Positions 37,811-51,300 of a stretch of 64,000 nt of DNA are shown here, piece after piece; position 1 is the stretch's first letter; each line of letters opens with the position of its first letter. This DNA is from Paramacrobiotus metropolitanus (lineage: Eukaryota > Tardigrada > Eutardigrada > Parachela > Macrobiotidae). The stretch lies in assembly GCF_019649055.1 (NCBI RefSeq), contig NW_026570243.1, positions 1 through 64,000 of the forward strand. Reading direction: 5' to 3'. The notes beneath the pieces were generated by a model. That model was not told the DNA's origin. It saw only the letters and a program-made list of their open reading frames with translations, and did not search any database. Made by a program: the position numbers and the translations under genes.

Positions 37811-40800
37811 ATGATGCTAGCTGGAGTTGTACTACTTATTGCGCAGGTAATGAGTTCTTGCATTAAATTTTTAAAGTACTTTTCTATGTTATTTACCGAT
37901 CAAAAATCATAAAACCTGCCTAACTGTTTTAGTAGTGCAAGTAGCGCCTATTAATCTATCGCTGACGCTTGAATAATTGTTAGTTAATTAAAACATGTTA
38001 TCAGTCTTATGTTCTTGCAGTTTTTGGCGGGAGGCAGCGATGCGGCCGTTTTCAACAGGGTGGTCACAGGTACACACAGGAAAATCTTCCCTCGGAACAT
38101 CGAGGATTCAAAGATTATTTGTTGTTCTGTTTTACTCAGGAACGATTTCCTGGCAAATCGACGTGACAACTTATTTCTCATATAAATCCACGGCCGAACG
38201 CGACAGCTTATTGCAGCAGATACTGGATTTATGGAAATCATCCTTTAATGGTAATTACAGTCATTAGCGATTATCAAAGAAGCCGGTATGGCCAATTAAC
38301 ACATAATTACGACGATTTATGCAACGTGCCGTTATCGTGCCAAAGCCGCTTGTTTGCCGACGTTTTGCTTATGGGGATTATAAATAATTACGGAACGAAG
38401 AAGCCGGCCGCTAAATCTCATAACAATCTGACACATTGCAGCCAAGTTCAGTCTGACCGACGAGCAGATCAAGGTCGTCAGCGAAAAACCGGCGCCGGCG
38501 GGCTTCGATGAATTTAAACAGATCACCTTCAAGATCAGCGGCAAAGGCCCCACCGGCACCAACCTCCAGTCCATCGTGGCCAGCTTCCAGACGATCCTCA
38601 CGCAGGCCAACATTCCCGGTGTCCAGATGACACTGTCCCGAAAAACATCCCAAAGTAAGAAGACTATTGCGAATCCTATTTTTTAACCTAGTGACAATGA
38701 TATACAACGGCACCGAATTGCTTCACCGGAAAGTGTTTTTCGAAATCAACATTAGCCACCGGATTATTTAAGCACTGACACTATTGATAAATTTACTAGC
38801 CGCCATGGGCTTACATATACTTCAAGCAGTGCATGTCTTAGCCTAACAGTATGCCATGAAAATGTACGAACATGGTGACACCCATAATAATAATTATTAT
38901 TATTATACAGTATACACTTGTACATACGTACGTAGTACGTATGTACATGCGATACGTATAGACACAGTGTTACTTTTTATATATTTGTTTGGCGAATAAT
39001 TGTTACAGCTGATCCATCGATTTTTACTCTGTACAGCTTCCACATTGTCCGATTAAATCATGATGCAATGTTCTATATTTCAGCGGTCTACACTATCAAT
39101 ATTGATGTGGAAGCCAATTTCCGGTACACCACACTAACCGAGCGTGATCGCATGTTGCAGCAGATCCTTAACCTGTTCCGGACGAAATTCGGTAAAGACT
39201 TAACTGATAATAATTTCTACATCTTATACTGGCTTTAACTACATCCACAAGCGAAGTTACCTTTGTAATCCTACGTTAATATTACAGCTAAATACTCTTT
39301 CACCAACCTGAAAATCGAAGTGATCTCCGAACGGCCTTCCGTCGTACCCGGCATGAAACTGCTCAAATTCCGTATCAGTGGACAAACCACCATCCGCATC
39401 GACGTCAACGATCTCAGCCAGCAACTGCAGCAGCAGATCCGTATTTCGCACATTATCGGCGTTGAGCTGCCGTCCGAAACCATACGTACGAAAAATTTTA
39501 ATTTATTTGTTTTTCATTTCATAAATTTGGAACCAGTTATTGGAAATGTTACAGATACGTTCACGTTGGAAAGCACGGTAACGCTGAAATACACCACGAC
39601 GATCGAGCGCGATCGTCTGCTGCAGCAAATCCTGAAATTATGGATCCAAACTTACGGTGACTCGCTTCAGTATATTTTATTGGCGATCATTCGGTATATT
39701 TCACAATTTCATTTAGGTATCAGATATGGAATTCAAAACCCGCAAATCACCGTCGTCACCACGACGCGGTTATCCAACGGTTTATTCCTGATCAAGTTCC
39801 GTATCACCGGTACCAGCACCGTTACCATTAACATCCCCGACCTGATCATCAGTTTCCGCAAGATCCTGTTCAGCGCCCACATTACCGGCATCATTATAAC
39901 CGTGGATGAAGGCGACGAGACCACACCTGGCAGCAGCAGTAGTGAGAGCACCGAATCCAGCGACGCCACAATTCCACCCACCGATGCCCCGCCGACACCG
40001 GAGCCGGAAACGCCGGCCCCTGAAACTCCGGCTCCACCGACACCCGAACCGGAAACTCCAGCTCCTGAAACTCCAGCTCCGCCCACGCCGGAGCCCGACA
40101 CCCCGGCTCCTGAAACCCCAGCTCCTGAGACACCAGCACCGCCAACACCGGAACCCGAAACTCCGGCTCCAGAAACCCCAGCGCCGCCGACACCGGAGCC
40201 AGAAACACCGGCCCCCGAAACTCCAGCTCCACCCACTCCCGAACCAGAAACACCGGCACCGGCGACCCCGGAATCCCGGACGCCGGAACCGGATGTTACA
40301 ACGCCCGACACTTCAGTCACCGAAACACCGGGTAACGGTATCCAATCACACGTCCCCACTGCCAATATGAACTAAACGTGTCATGTTCTTTATAGAAAAG
40401 AAAGTGTGCGGAAAAATTAGCATCAACCAGATCAACGGAAAAGTTGTCTGTACGTCCAAAAATAAATATACGCATTGTGACGTAATCCTACATTTTAGCG
40501 GTGGTTTTTCAGATCGTGGATCCTTCACCGCCTCGTTCACCGTGTACTTAACGTACAAAACAACAACCATCCGCAACGATTTGCTGCAGCTGCTGTTGGC
40601 CGTCTGGGGTGATATTTTGGGTAAGAGAAAGTGTGACCTTTACAAGAACCCTATCAAATGGCAAAGGATATGTTTATTGCAGACAACCAAGCCACCAACT
40701 TAAAGATGTGCTACGTTAGCGAAGAAATCAACGTGGGCAAAACGCTGACAGGAATTATTATGAATAAGGTCACCTATAATATCAGCGGTGTGGCCACGAC

Positions 40801-40909
40801 CACGTTCAACACAGCAGCCGTGGCCAAGCTCTTTGAAGCCGCTGTAGCCGCAGGGACCATGACGAATGTCTTCTTCACTGCGGATTTCGGGCAGTGCGCA
40901 GCCCAATAA
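37811..40909 (+). CDS. gene B: secreted protein with four SEA-like modules and a Pro/Glu/Thr linker
   Basis: Eleven exons: 37811-37846, 38021-38069, 38140-38250, 38442-38654, 39084-39191, 39288-39485, 39555-39656, 39717-40331, 40396-40449, 40513-40620, 40683-40909. They sum to 1,821 nt and give an intact 606-residue frame; every junction after the first is phase 1. The signal peptide MMLAGVVLLIAQFLAGG spans exons 1-2. Modules 1-3 follow, each as a helix half (AERDSLLQQILDLW in module 1) and a strand/helix/strand half (IPGV). A rod of PEPETPAP repeats follows module 3. The C-terminal block has a small CGKISINQINGK exon and a fourth module with two pairs of cysteines, ending DFGQCAAQ. Exon lengths and order match the first part of gene A, so it looks like the ancestral, minimal form. 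The function is unknown, probably extracellular matrix. Confidence 0.85.
38886..38945. repeat. AT-rich and TACGTA palindromes in a gene B intron
   Basis: A short AATAATAATTATTATTATTAT palindrome is followed by TACATACGTAC/GTA/GTACGTATGTA with perfect 11-bp arms (38921-38931 and 38935-38945), in the 429-bp intron between exons 4 and 5 of gene B. Confidence 0.85.
39980..40275 (+). repeat. PEPETPAPETPAPPT tandem linker in gene B
   Basis: A run of about 100 residues made of PEPETPAP and ETPAPPT words (DNA units of 24-45 bp). It is proline-rich and acidic with regularly spaced Thr-Pro, which predicts an extended, possibly O-glycosylated rod. It occupies the position of the EEGTTP linkers in gene A but has no sequence similarity to them. 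Confidence 0.92.
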
Positions 40910-42316
40910 TCTTTCCTGAATGCTCAACGGCCGCCTGCTTTCCCGATCTGAACGCAAGATAGATAGTCCCCTTTTCGAGCACAATATTTTGCGATTATTT
41001 CTATTTAAAGGTCATTAGACGCCTGTCATGGGTGTGTCTTTCCGGGTGCTTCCGGTAATTTGCCGCCTAAATCAAATCCAAAATTTTAAAGCCCTTATTA
41101 ACGGCAAAAAAAATTTAAATATGCAGTGCCTGATGCCTGTTATTGTTGGAAATCAAGAGTATGACGCTATGTTTTGGAAACTCTCTATTTAATATGGGTT
41201 GCCGGTTTTTGAAAAGAGGAAATTCGGTAGTAACAAAAATGCATTCTCAGATCTTGAGCGTCGGTGCGCCACCTATGCAAAGCAGGAAAAAGCGCCACTA
41301 AGATACTAAAGTTTCATTGTGTTGTTCTCGGTTGATATTATAAGTGAACAAGAAATTAAGGCTAATGGTACCGATTAGTAAGTGGGCATACACTTAATTT
41401 TGCCAGTACGTGTACAACCATGGAATACGTACAGATATATCTGTGAACCCGCCATACCAGGGAAACCGCAATGCGTAACCAGTTGCAAGGGGAGCCGGAA
41501 CGTCTATCATTTACATCATATACTCGTAGCATTTTTGTCATTCTGCGCATTAATCGTCGCAAACAATCCATCTGCCGAACAAAGCAGCTAAAATGATGAC
41601 TACCGGAGAAACACTTCTGGTTGCCCAGTTTAGAGAATTGGATATTAACGCAAAGTAAGCTTCGAGTAATGCAGCGATGAACTGGTTGACCTTACCACGT
41701 GTAGTTTTTGTTATTTAACAGTTAAATTAATACCATAAAAGCCATTTTGAGAATACTTTTGTAATAGCATAAAGCCATTTTTTTAACGCACTGAAAGCGC
41801 TGAGGCACAAGCGTATTTAATACTGTACATGTATGTGTTTTGTCCGAATCTGCAGCCAGCCAAACGCCCTAATAAATAAGTAAGGTTTTGCCGTGTACAG
41901 AGTATTGTGGGTTCCGTTGTGCTTGCACTAGAAGTATCTGTAATTTGTTCTTAAACGGTGACACTATATTTTTATTTGGAACGATTGTGCTGTGAGAAGA
42001 TGCACGTGCCAGATTTAATAGGTAACTGGTTTATCCATTCCGGCAGAGTTATAATGAATTTTTTTTATTGTTTTTACTATGCTGCTGAATTACGCCCCGT
42101 AAACATATTCGCATTGGCAAATAAACTGCGCAATAGTAGCGTAATTAAAATATTACTGAACAATGCAAAATATGTGTATTATACATGTTATCACGAATTA
42201 TTACTGTACAGAAAACACCTGTACATAAATTTACAGAAATCTTATGTGCAATCCTATGTAAAACCTATGTGCACTCGTTGAGCAAAACCGGGATCACGGT
42301 TCAAGTTAAAAAAAAA
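40910..42316. other. convergent intergenic region between genes B and C
   Basis: 3' flanks of gene B (plus) and gene C (minus). Only short frames; no gene, RNA or repeat recognised. Confidence 0.5.
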
Positions 42317-45300
42317 TTATCTCCTGTCAAAAAGCGATCTACGGCGTGGCCTTGTCGGACGTCCCGAAGGCGTCACCGGAGGCGGGGTCGTCGGTTTCGG
42401 TGGTAGCGTCCAACACAGCGTCGTGCCGCTCAACGGCGCCGGGGTGGTCGGGGACTCGGGGTAGCCCGGCGTGGTGGCGCGCTTCGGAGGCAGTGTCCAG
42501 CAGATCCTCGTCGGCGTCGTGGTCACCCGCAGGCGGCTGACGGTAGTCGCCGCTGGCGGTGGTGTGGGCGGTGGGATCGTGATCGTCGGTTCGGTCTCGG
42601 TGGCGCCGATCAGCTCGGTGTAGAGTCGAGAGCGGGTGCTTGGGGCCAAGGTCACCACTGGACGGGTAGGTGGTTGGGTACGAGGCTATGTCGACAAAGA
42701 AGCTTTTAGGATACTCCTGAACGACGACTTGTGATTGTCACCCTACGGGAAATAAATCAGTTACCTTAGTAGGGATATCCGTAACGACCTCTGGGGTCAC
42801 GGTTTCCGGCGGCGGGGATTGTTGCGTCGTGGTGCTTGGGCTCTTGGTGCGTGGAGGCAATGTCCAGCACAAGACAGGCGGTTGGGTCGCTGGGGACCAT
42901 GGCATGGTGGTCGTTCGGATGAAGACCTTCTGTGTGGTGGTGGCGATCGCGGGCGGTTGCGTCGGTTTGCCCGGTGTGGTTTCCTCAAGGTACTCCGTGG
43001 TGGTAGTTTGCAGTTCGGGTACTGTTGATGCTTCGGTAAGTACAGACCTAACGGGAAGAAAACAACCTAGTTAATCCATAGGGCTTTTGACATGTATTCT
43101 TGAAGCATACTTGGTAGTTGTCTCTAGTGCTTTTTGGGTCTTTGGTTTGGTAACAATGATAACCGGTTTGCGGGTCGTCGTTAGCGGTACGAGGTTCTTC
43201 GTTGTCACTGGAACCGGAGTGTCCGTCACCGGGACCTCGGTGGTGGTCTTGATGCGAGGTGGTAATGTCCAGCAGAGTTGCGTCAACGGAGTCGTGACCT
43301 TTGACGGAATGGTAGTGACTTCCGGAACCTCCGGGGTTGTTTTTTCCTGTTCAGTTGGCGAAGTGGTGATCGGTGGCGTAACCCGCACGGTGGTCACCGG
43401 TGGTAATGGGTGTGGTGTGGTCGTTTTAAATCTAAGGCTTGGTGTTGTGGTTACTTTCCAGGGTGTTAGTGGCGGTAATGTCCGTTTCACTGTCGATGTA
43501 ACTACTGATGCTCGAGTTGTCGTTGCCGCGGCCAATTTTGTTGTGGCTTCCGGTAACGGTGTTTCCGTAACTGCTGGTTCCGTTGCCGGGATAGTAACGG
43601 GTGGCGCCTCGGTAGTGACGACTTCCGAGGGAGTTGTGGTGGCATCTGTTTTCTTAGGCGGGATCGTCCAGCACAGCATGGGTGTAGTGGTTGGTAACGG
43701 TGCTTCCGTGGTGGTTATGATCAGTTTTGGAGTGCTCGTTTTCGGTGGCGTGGTTGTCGTTGTTGACGCTTTGGCGGCATCGTCCAGCAAATTTTAATCG
43801 GTGGCGTGGTAACGGCTTTAGGAATTGTTGTCGTTGCTCCTAGTAACGGCGTCGTTACAACTCTCGCTGCTGTTGTTATCACCGGTGCCTTTCTTGTGGT
43901 CGTCAATGCTGGTTTTGGCGTCCAGACAAACTTGGTAGCTAACGTAGCCGGCGCTGTAGTCGTCGTCTCTTCCTCGACCGGAGTAGTTGTTTCCATAATC
44001 GGGGTTGTCGTCCTCTCGCGCCAACCAAGTGTCGTTGTAACTGCCTTCCATGGCGTCCATGGTTTCTTCGTGGTTACGACCTCCTTGGCTTTCGTGGTAC
44101 CCGGCGCTTGGGTGGTTGTTTTCGGCGGAACCGTCCAGCAGATCATGGGCGTGGTGCTCTCTTCTTCCGTTCGCGGGGTGCTGGTCACGAAGACCTTGGG
44201 AAGGGTTGTGCGGGTGGGTGACGGCGTTGTGGCCGCGTGCGGGGGCAGGGTCCAGCAGATGCGGGTGGTGGCGGTGGATGCCACCGGTTTCGGGGTAGTA
44301 ATAGTGACGGCTGTGGCTGTAGTTTCTACGGTTTCGGTGGTGGTAATGATGGGTACTTCAGTGGTTACTCTCTCGGTGATTGTGGTTTCTTTGTAACCGG
44401 GAGTTGTGGTGCGCAGTTTCCATGGTGTCCATGGTGGCAGTGTCTTTGCCCGCGTGGTTGGAATCTAATGGAAAGAAGCGCTTTTTGGTAAGTATTAAAG
44501 ATTGAATTTGACAAATTAGTATACGAGTACTGTAAAACATGTACAGCGCGATAGGCTAAGATTTTGGAGCATGAGTAAAAACTCTAAAGGCTTTTGACCA
44601 TTAAAAACTTTCGTCGACATTTCGGCATTGACACTGGTGAAATGCTGCTTAGTCGCAGCTACTTTGACTGCCTTTGAAATGACAGACTATTTAAACTTGG
44701 CAACTATTCTGTTTATACTTGATTATTCTACAAAGGTTACGTTTTCACCAGCCAAATACAGTGCTAAAACTAAATCTATATTTATCGAAAACTTTAAATG
44801 CAATTCGTACGACATGTACGACCCGTACGTGCGACTAAGCTGCCATTGACTGGAGCCCTTTTGCCGCTCAGCCCTTTTGCGTTTTCACTTCGTCATTGCT
44901 GGCTAAATACGGTTGTTGACCTCCTGTTAACACTGATTAATTTTTCTGTGCGGTTTTTTTCCGCGCCTGGTTGCTTACCGTGGACGCGGCGGTCACCGGC
45001 GGCTTTTCCTTTACAACAGTCGACGCTGTCGTCAGTGGTCGCGCCGTTGTCATCTTCGCGGTCCGTGGCGGCAGCGTCCAGCAGAGAACCGACGGTACCG
45101 TTGCTGGCGTTGGCGGGGAAGGCTGTTCCGTTGTTGTACGGATAAACACCTTCGGAGTCGTCGTCCTGGGCGGGAGCGTCCCTCTTGCCTGGGTAGTTAC
45201 TTCAGGAATTTCCGTCGTTGTTATTGTCTCCGCTTCACTGGTGGTTGTCATAACTTTTCCAGGGGTGGTCGTCTGCGTTTTGGTGGGGGTTGTCCGTGGC

Positions 45301-48300
45301 GGCAGTGTCCAGCATAATTGGTACGTCGGCGTAGTCGGTTTCACGGTCGCCTTGGTGGTCACCTGGTTCGCCGGGGTGGTAACGGGGATCGGTCTCTTGG
45401 TGGTCTTTCCTGCGGTCGTCGTGGTAGTTCTCGCTGGTGTTGTGACTACTTTTGGTGGTAGCGTCCATCTGAAGGTAGGCAAAGTCTTTCTCGTAGTTGC
45501 CACCGCTGGTCGGGTGGTCGTAACGCTTGGCGCCTCGGTGGTGGAGGTTTCTGGCGTCTCGGGTGTGGTCGTTTCCACCAAATCTCGAGACGGTACCGTT
45601 GTTCTCTCGGTCTGAACGAATTCCGTGGTATCGACGGCCGGAGTTGTTGTGGTTGCCTCGGCGGTTACGGTGACCTTTGGTGGTACTGTCCAGCAGATGA
45701 CCGGGGTGGTCGACTCTTCGTAAGATTGGGGAGTCGTTGTGATGAAAAATTTCGGGGTTGTGGCGACCGGTCGCGGAGTGGTTCCTGATACCGAGGTTGT
45801 CTTGGGAGTTAACGTCCAGCAAATCTTAACCGGCGGGGTTGTTGTGGCAATCGGTATTTTACTGGTTGTGCTTGGGATTATCGCTTCCGTGGTGGTGCCC
45901 TCTGGTTTCTCCGTGGTAACGATTTCCGCTTGAGTGGTGGTAACGACTCGTGGCGGCAAAGTCCATGATTTAGTGGTTACTACTTGTTTCGGTGTGGTAG
46001 TGAGAAGTGGCTTCCTGGTGGTTATTTCGGTCGCCTCGGTGGTAGTTGTTTCCGGAACTTCGGTAGTGACGATTACCGCTTGAGTGGTGGTAATGACTCG
46101 CGGCGGCGGAGTCCATGATTTCGTGGTTACTATCTGTTTCAATGTGGTAGTGACAGGTAACTTACTGGTGGTCGGTTCAGTCGCCTCGGTGGTAGTTGTT
46201 TCCGGGACTTCAGTGGTAGCGATTTCCGGCGGCGCGGTCGTCCGAACCTTCGGCAGCGTCCAGCGTGCTGTTGTCGAAACTGGTGGCGGGGTTGCGGTTT
46301 TCGGTGGGACTGTCCAACAGATTACCGGGGTGGTTGATTCGGGAACCGGTGACTCGGTTGTCGTAATGAAGAACTTGGGTGTCGTTGCCACAGGCGGAAC
46401 CCGAGTGGACGGTTTCGGTGTCAATGTCCAGCAGATTTTGGTCGCAGGCGTTACCGTTCTAGACGACTGAGTCGTTGTTGCGGGTGACAATTCGGTGGTT
46501 GTGGTTTCTGCTACCACCGGTGTAGTAACTTCCGTTACCGTCGGCGCAGTGGTTACAGATCGAATTGGAGTTACCGTATTCGTCGCTTCAGGAGTGGTCG
46601 TTTCAGGGATCTCGGTGGTCACTGCCTCCGTCACCGTGACCTTTGGTGGAGCGGTCGTGAACAATGGTTTAGCTGTTGCTGGTTTTGTAACTGGAGGTAA
46701 CGTCACCGATGGTTTGGTTGTTGCTCGCGGTGGCAGTGTCCAACACATCACAGGCGGCACGGTGGCAGGTGTGGGTGGCTGCTCCGTTGTGGTTCGAATG
46801 AACACCTTGGGAGTTGTTGTTCGTGGCTGTACCGTTGCCTTGAATTGCGTAGTTTTGGTTGCTGGGGGTGGTGGTACTTCCGTCGTAGTCACTACCTCAG
46901 CCTCGGTCGTTGTTGCCACTTGCTGTGTGGTGGTGCGAGGTGGTAATGTCCAGCATAACTGGTACGTTGTAGTGCCGATCCGTGCAGCCGTTGTGGTGAC
47001 TTCGGGTTTCTTGGTGGTAACCAGCGGTTTCACCGTGGCACGCGTCGTTGCGACTGGAGCCACTGTAGTTGAAGGTATTTCCTCGGTGGTCGTGGTAACT
47101 TCTTCGGCTTCCGTTGTGGTAGTCCTGGCTGCAGTGGCGGTTGTTACGACTTTCGGTGGCAGCGTCCATTTAGTGGTCACCACTGGGCGGTTCGTCGCGA
47201 CCGTGGATTTTACGGTCGGGATAGATGGCGCCTCCGTCGTGGTGGTTTCCGCAAGTTCCGGTGTTGTTGTTTCTACGAGTTCCCGCGACGGCACGGTGGT
47301 AACAACTGGAGGGGCGGTCGTCACCTTTGGCGGAACTGTCCAGCAAATCACGGGCGTGGTGGTCTCTTCAAGAGGAGTTTCCGGTGTCGTGGTTTCCGTT
47401 TCCGACACCGTGGTGACGAAAAACTTGGGGGTAGTTGTAGCAGGCCTGGCTGTTGTGGTTTTTGGTGTGAGCGTCCAGCATATCTTTATTGGCGCCGTGG
47501 TTGACAGAACTTTAGGAGCTGTAGTTACAACTGCAACTTCGGTTGTGGTTGTTTCTGGTGCCTCGGTTGTCGTGGTGATCCGTGGTGGTAATGTCGATGG
47601 TTTGGACGCTGTTTGCTTCTGTGTCGGTGTAACCGGTGGGATTCTCACTGTGGTGCTTTCTGTTACCTCCGGGGTTGTGGTCTCCGTTACCTCGGTGGTG
47701 ACCACTTCCGGCGGTCTCGTCGTACGCATTCTTGGTAACGTCCACGGTGGTACCGTTGAGCGAGGAACGGCGGGTGTCGTAGTTACCAACAAGGGTGCTG
47801 TTGTCTTTGCGAGTTTCGGAGTGGTGGTGGTAGTTTTAGCCGGAAGCGTCCAGCAAATCATCGGCGTGGTGGTTTCTTCCGATGGTGATTCTGGCGTGGT
47901 CGTCTCCGTTTCCGCCACCGTCGTAACGAAAAATTTCGAGGTGGTAGTCGCCGGTTTTGGTGTCGAAGTTTTGGGCGGTAATGTCCAACACATTTTGATC
48001 GGTGGTGTTGCCGTGGTCCCTTTGCCTGGTTGCGTGGGCCTTGTCGTAGCTGCTGATGGTATTTCCGTGGCAGTTACCTCCGGAATTTCCGTCGTCGTTG
48101 CTTCCTTTAGAGTTGTGGTTGGTAACCGTTGGGGGACCGTCCATCTTACCGTTGTCGCACGTTTAGTTGTCGTGGTAGTTATTTCGGGTTTTTCCGGGGT
48201 GGTATTTGTTAGAGTGGTGGTCACCAGTCGCGCCTCGGTGGTCAACACTTCCGCTGGTGTAGTTACGACTGGTGCTTCTGTGGTTACCACTTCTGGCGGT

Positions 48301-51300
48301 GCAGTCGTGACTTCCGGAACTTCGGTGGTCACGACGCTTGGCAACGTGGTAGTTTCTTCCGGTACTTCCGTAGTTACTATTTCCGTGGGCGTGGTCGTTC
48401 GAATCCTGGGCACAGTCGGTGGCAGTGTAACCGACTTCGTTGTACCGATTGGTTTTGCGGTGGTAGCTTTCGGCGGAACGGTCCAGCACATAACCGGAGT
48501 GGTGGTACCCTCTTCCACCGGAGTTTCAGGGGTGGTAGTTTCGGATTCGGCGACGGTGGTAACAAAGAACTTCGGTGTGGTAACCGCCGCCGACGGCGTA
48601 GTTGTATCCAACGACGGTTTCGGTGTAAGGGTCCAGCAAATCTTAATCGGTGGTTTTGCTGTGGTTACCAGTGGCTGGACGCGTTTGGTGGTGCTGACGG
48701 CCGGTACTTCGGTAGTAGTAATTTCTGGTGCCTCGGTGGTCGTAATCTGCTGGGTGGTAGTGATAACGCGGGGCGGAAGTGTCCAGCGTTTGGTGGTCAC
48801 TACTGGTCTCCCATTGGTTGTGGTAATGGACGGTACGGTGACTTCGGTGGTCACCACTTCCGGTACGGTAGTAGTTACCACCGGAGCTTCTGTGGTTACC
48901 ACTTCTGAAGGTGTGGTAGTTACTTCTGGTGCCTCGGTTGTCACAACATTGGCTGGCGTGGTCGTTTCTTCAGACACTTCCGTAGTTGTAACCTGCGCGG
49001 GCTTGGTAGAGCGAATTCTGGGAACTGTTGATGGCAGTGTAACTGGTGTCGTTGTACCAATCGGTTGCGCGGTGGTGGCTTTCGGAGGAACGGTCCAGCA
49101 CATAACAGGTGTGGTGGTACCCTCTTCCACCGGGGTTTCGGTAGTCGTGGTCTCGCTTTCGGCTACGGTGGTAATGAAGAACTTAGGTGTGGTAACGGCA
49201 GCCGACGGCGTAGTTGTATCCGATGACGGTTTCGGCGTTAGAGTCCAGCAGATCTTAATCGGTGGTGTTGCAGTGCTTACTGGTGGCTGGACGCGCTTGG
49301 TGGTGCTGAATGCCGGTGCTTCGGTGGTAGTAATTTCTGGTGACTCCGTGGTCGTAGTTTCTTTTAAGGATGTGGTTACACGGGGTGGAAGTGTCCAGCG
49401 TTTGGTGGTCACTACTGGTTTCACCGCCGGTGTAGTGGTAGTGGGCGTTACGGTAACCTCCGGTGTGGTCACTTCCGGGAGCTCCGTGGTTGGCTTCTCC
49501 GTAACTGCGGTTGTCCTTCTAACAGTTGACGTTTTAGTGCGGGGTGGCAAAGTCCAACATAAAACCGGTGGCGCTGTTGCCGGTGTGGGTGGTTGCTCGG
49601 TCGTCGTGCGGATGAAGATCTTCGCCGCCGTTCCAGCTGGTACCGTTGGTTTTATCGTCGTTTTAGGCGCTAAGGTAGATTTCGCGGTCGTGGTAACCGG
49701 CGCTGCAACGGTTGTCGGCGCTTCGGTAGTTGTCTCGGCTTCGGTGGTAGTGCTTTCCGTAGCAGTAACAGTTTCTGCTGGCTGTGTTGCGCGAGTGGTA
49801 GTGCGTGGTGGCAGTGTCCAACACAGCTGAAACGTCGGTGTCGTCGTCGGTTGTGGTCGCACCGTTGTTCCCTGCGTTCGTTCGGTTGTCACGACTTCTT
49901 CTGTAGTGGTAGTTGGTTTCAGCGGCGGAAGAGTTACGGGTTTCACAGTGGTTACAGATTTTGGTGTCCATCGCGTTGTGGCCGGTGTGGGTCGCGTTGT
50001 TACCGCTTTGGCAACCGTGGAAATAACCGGTTTTTCGGTGGTACTGATTTCCGGGATTTCGGTTGTTGTCGTTTCTACTTGCTCACGCGATGGAATTGTG
50101 GTGGTTACGGAGGGAACCACCTCAGTGGTTTCAGTTGGTAACGTAGTTGTTTCCACTGCAGGTGTAGCAGTGACCTTTGGTGGGACGGTCCAGCAGATTA
50201 TCGGGGTGGTGCTTTCTTCTTCAACCGGATTTTCGGTTGTGGTAACGAAAAATTTCGGTGTGGTGGCAACAGGTCCCGGTGTGCTAGCTCCAGCCGTTGG
50301 TTTCGGTTTCAAGGTCCAGCAAATCTTGATGGGCGGTGTAGTGGTAACAGGTTGAATTAGTTTGGTGGTACTTTCCACAGGAATTTCCGGTGTGGTAACC
50401 TCTGGCTTTTCTGTAGTATAGACTTCTGGTTTCGCTGTCGTAACGATTGACAGGGCCGTAGTAGGGCTTTCTGTCACCTCGGGCGTTGTGGCTTCAGTAA
50501 CCTCTGGGGTTATCACTTCTGCAGGGGTCGTAGTGCGAATCCGCGGTAATGTCCACGGTACAGCTGTGGTAATGCGGTTCGGTGTAGCTGTTAACATGGT
50601 TTTAGTTGTTGTTTCAGCTAGTTTTCTGGTAGTTGTCGTCTTGCCCGGCACCGGTGTCACTGTCTGTTTCGCTTCCGTGGTCGTCGTTTCCGGTGCCTCT
50701 GTAGTAACCGCTTCAGTCGGCGAGGTGGTACCATCACGTATTGGTACCGTTTGCTGTCTTGTCGTTACCGCTGGTTTTGTCGTTGTGCTTTCTGTCACTT
50801 CTGGCGTTGTCGTTTCCGCAACTTCCGTGGTGACCACTTCCCGGGTTGTGGTGGTACGGATTCTGCGAATGGTAACCGGTAACGTGGCCGTTACACGCTT
50901 CGCAGTAGTAGATTTAACTGCGCCTGGTGTGGTCAAATGTTCGATTTTTGGCGTCGTCGTGGTAGTTTTCACCGGTAGCGTCCAGCAAATCATCGGTGTA
51001 GTGGTTTCCTCCACCGGAGTTTTAGGTGTTGTAGTTTCTGCTTCGGCCACCGTGGTAACGAAAAACTTCGGCGTTGTCGTAGCTGGTTTCTTCGTTGTGG
51101 TCTTTGGTGGCAGCGTCCAGCACATCTTTATCGGCGCTGTTGTGCTTTTTATCGGTGACGGTGGTGTGGTGGTAATTTGTGGGACGACTTCGGTGGTAGT
51201 CGTTTCTGGTATCTCTGTGGTTACGATTTCGTTTGCGGTGGTTGTCTGCACTTTTGGTGGCAGTGTCGGTTGAGTTACCGCTTTGCCTGGCGTAGTCGTT

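Noticed and set aside
39733-40365. Minus-strand GVSGAGVSGSGVGGA frame resembling a Gly-rich structural protein
   Set aside because: Antisense of the PEPETPAP repeat of gene B, whose plus-strand exon fits perfectly into the splice model.
27316-40909. Assigning the repeated module firmly to the SEA family
   Set aside because: Only the order of predicted strands and helices fits. The autoproteolysis motif and recognisable sequence identity are missing, so it is kept as a hypothesis.
43087-45615. Plus-strand Val-rich frames at 43,087-43,797, 43,806-44,396 and 44,971-45,615
   Set aside because: Same antisense effect over the 3' exons of gene C.
46495-49830. Plus-strand open frame of 1,111 codons, Val/Gly/Thr/Ser-rich
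   Set aside because: It is exactly antisense to the Thr-rich exon of gene C. ACN threonine codons read backwards as NGT give Val, Gly, Ser and Cys codons and no stops. It has no start context, signal or motif of its own.
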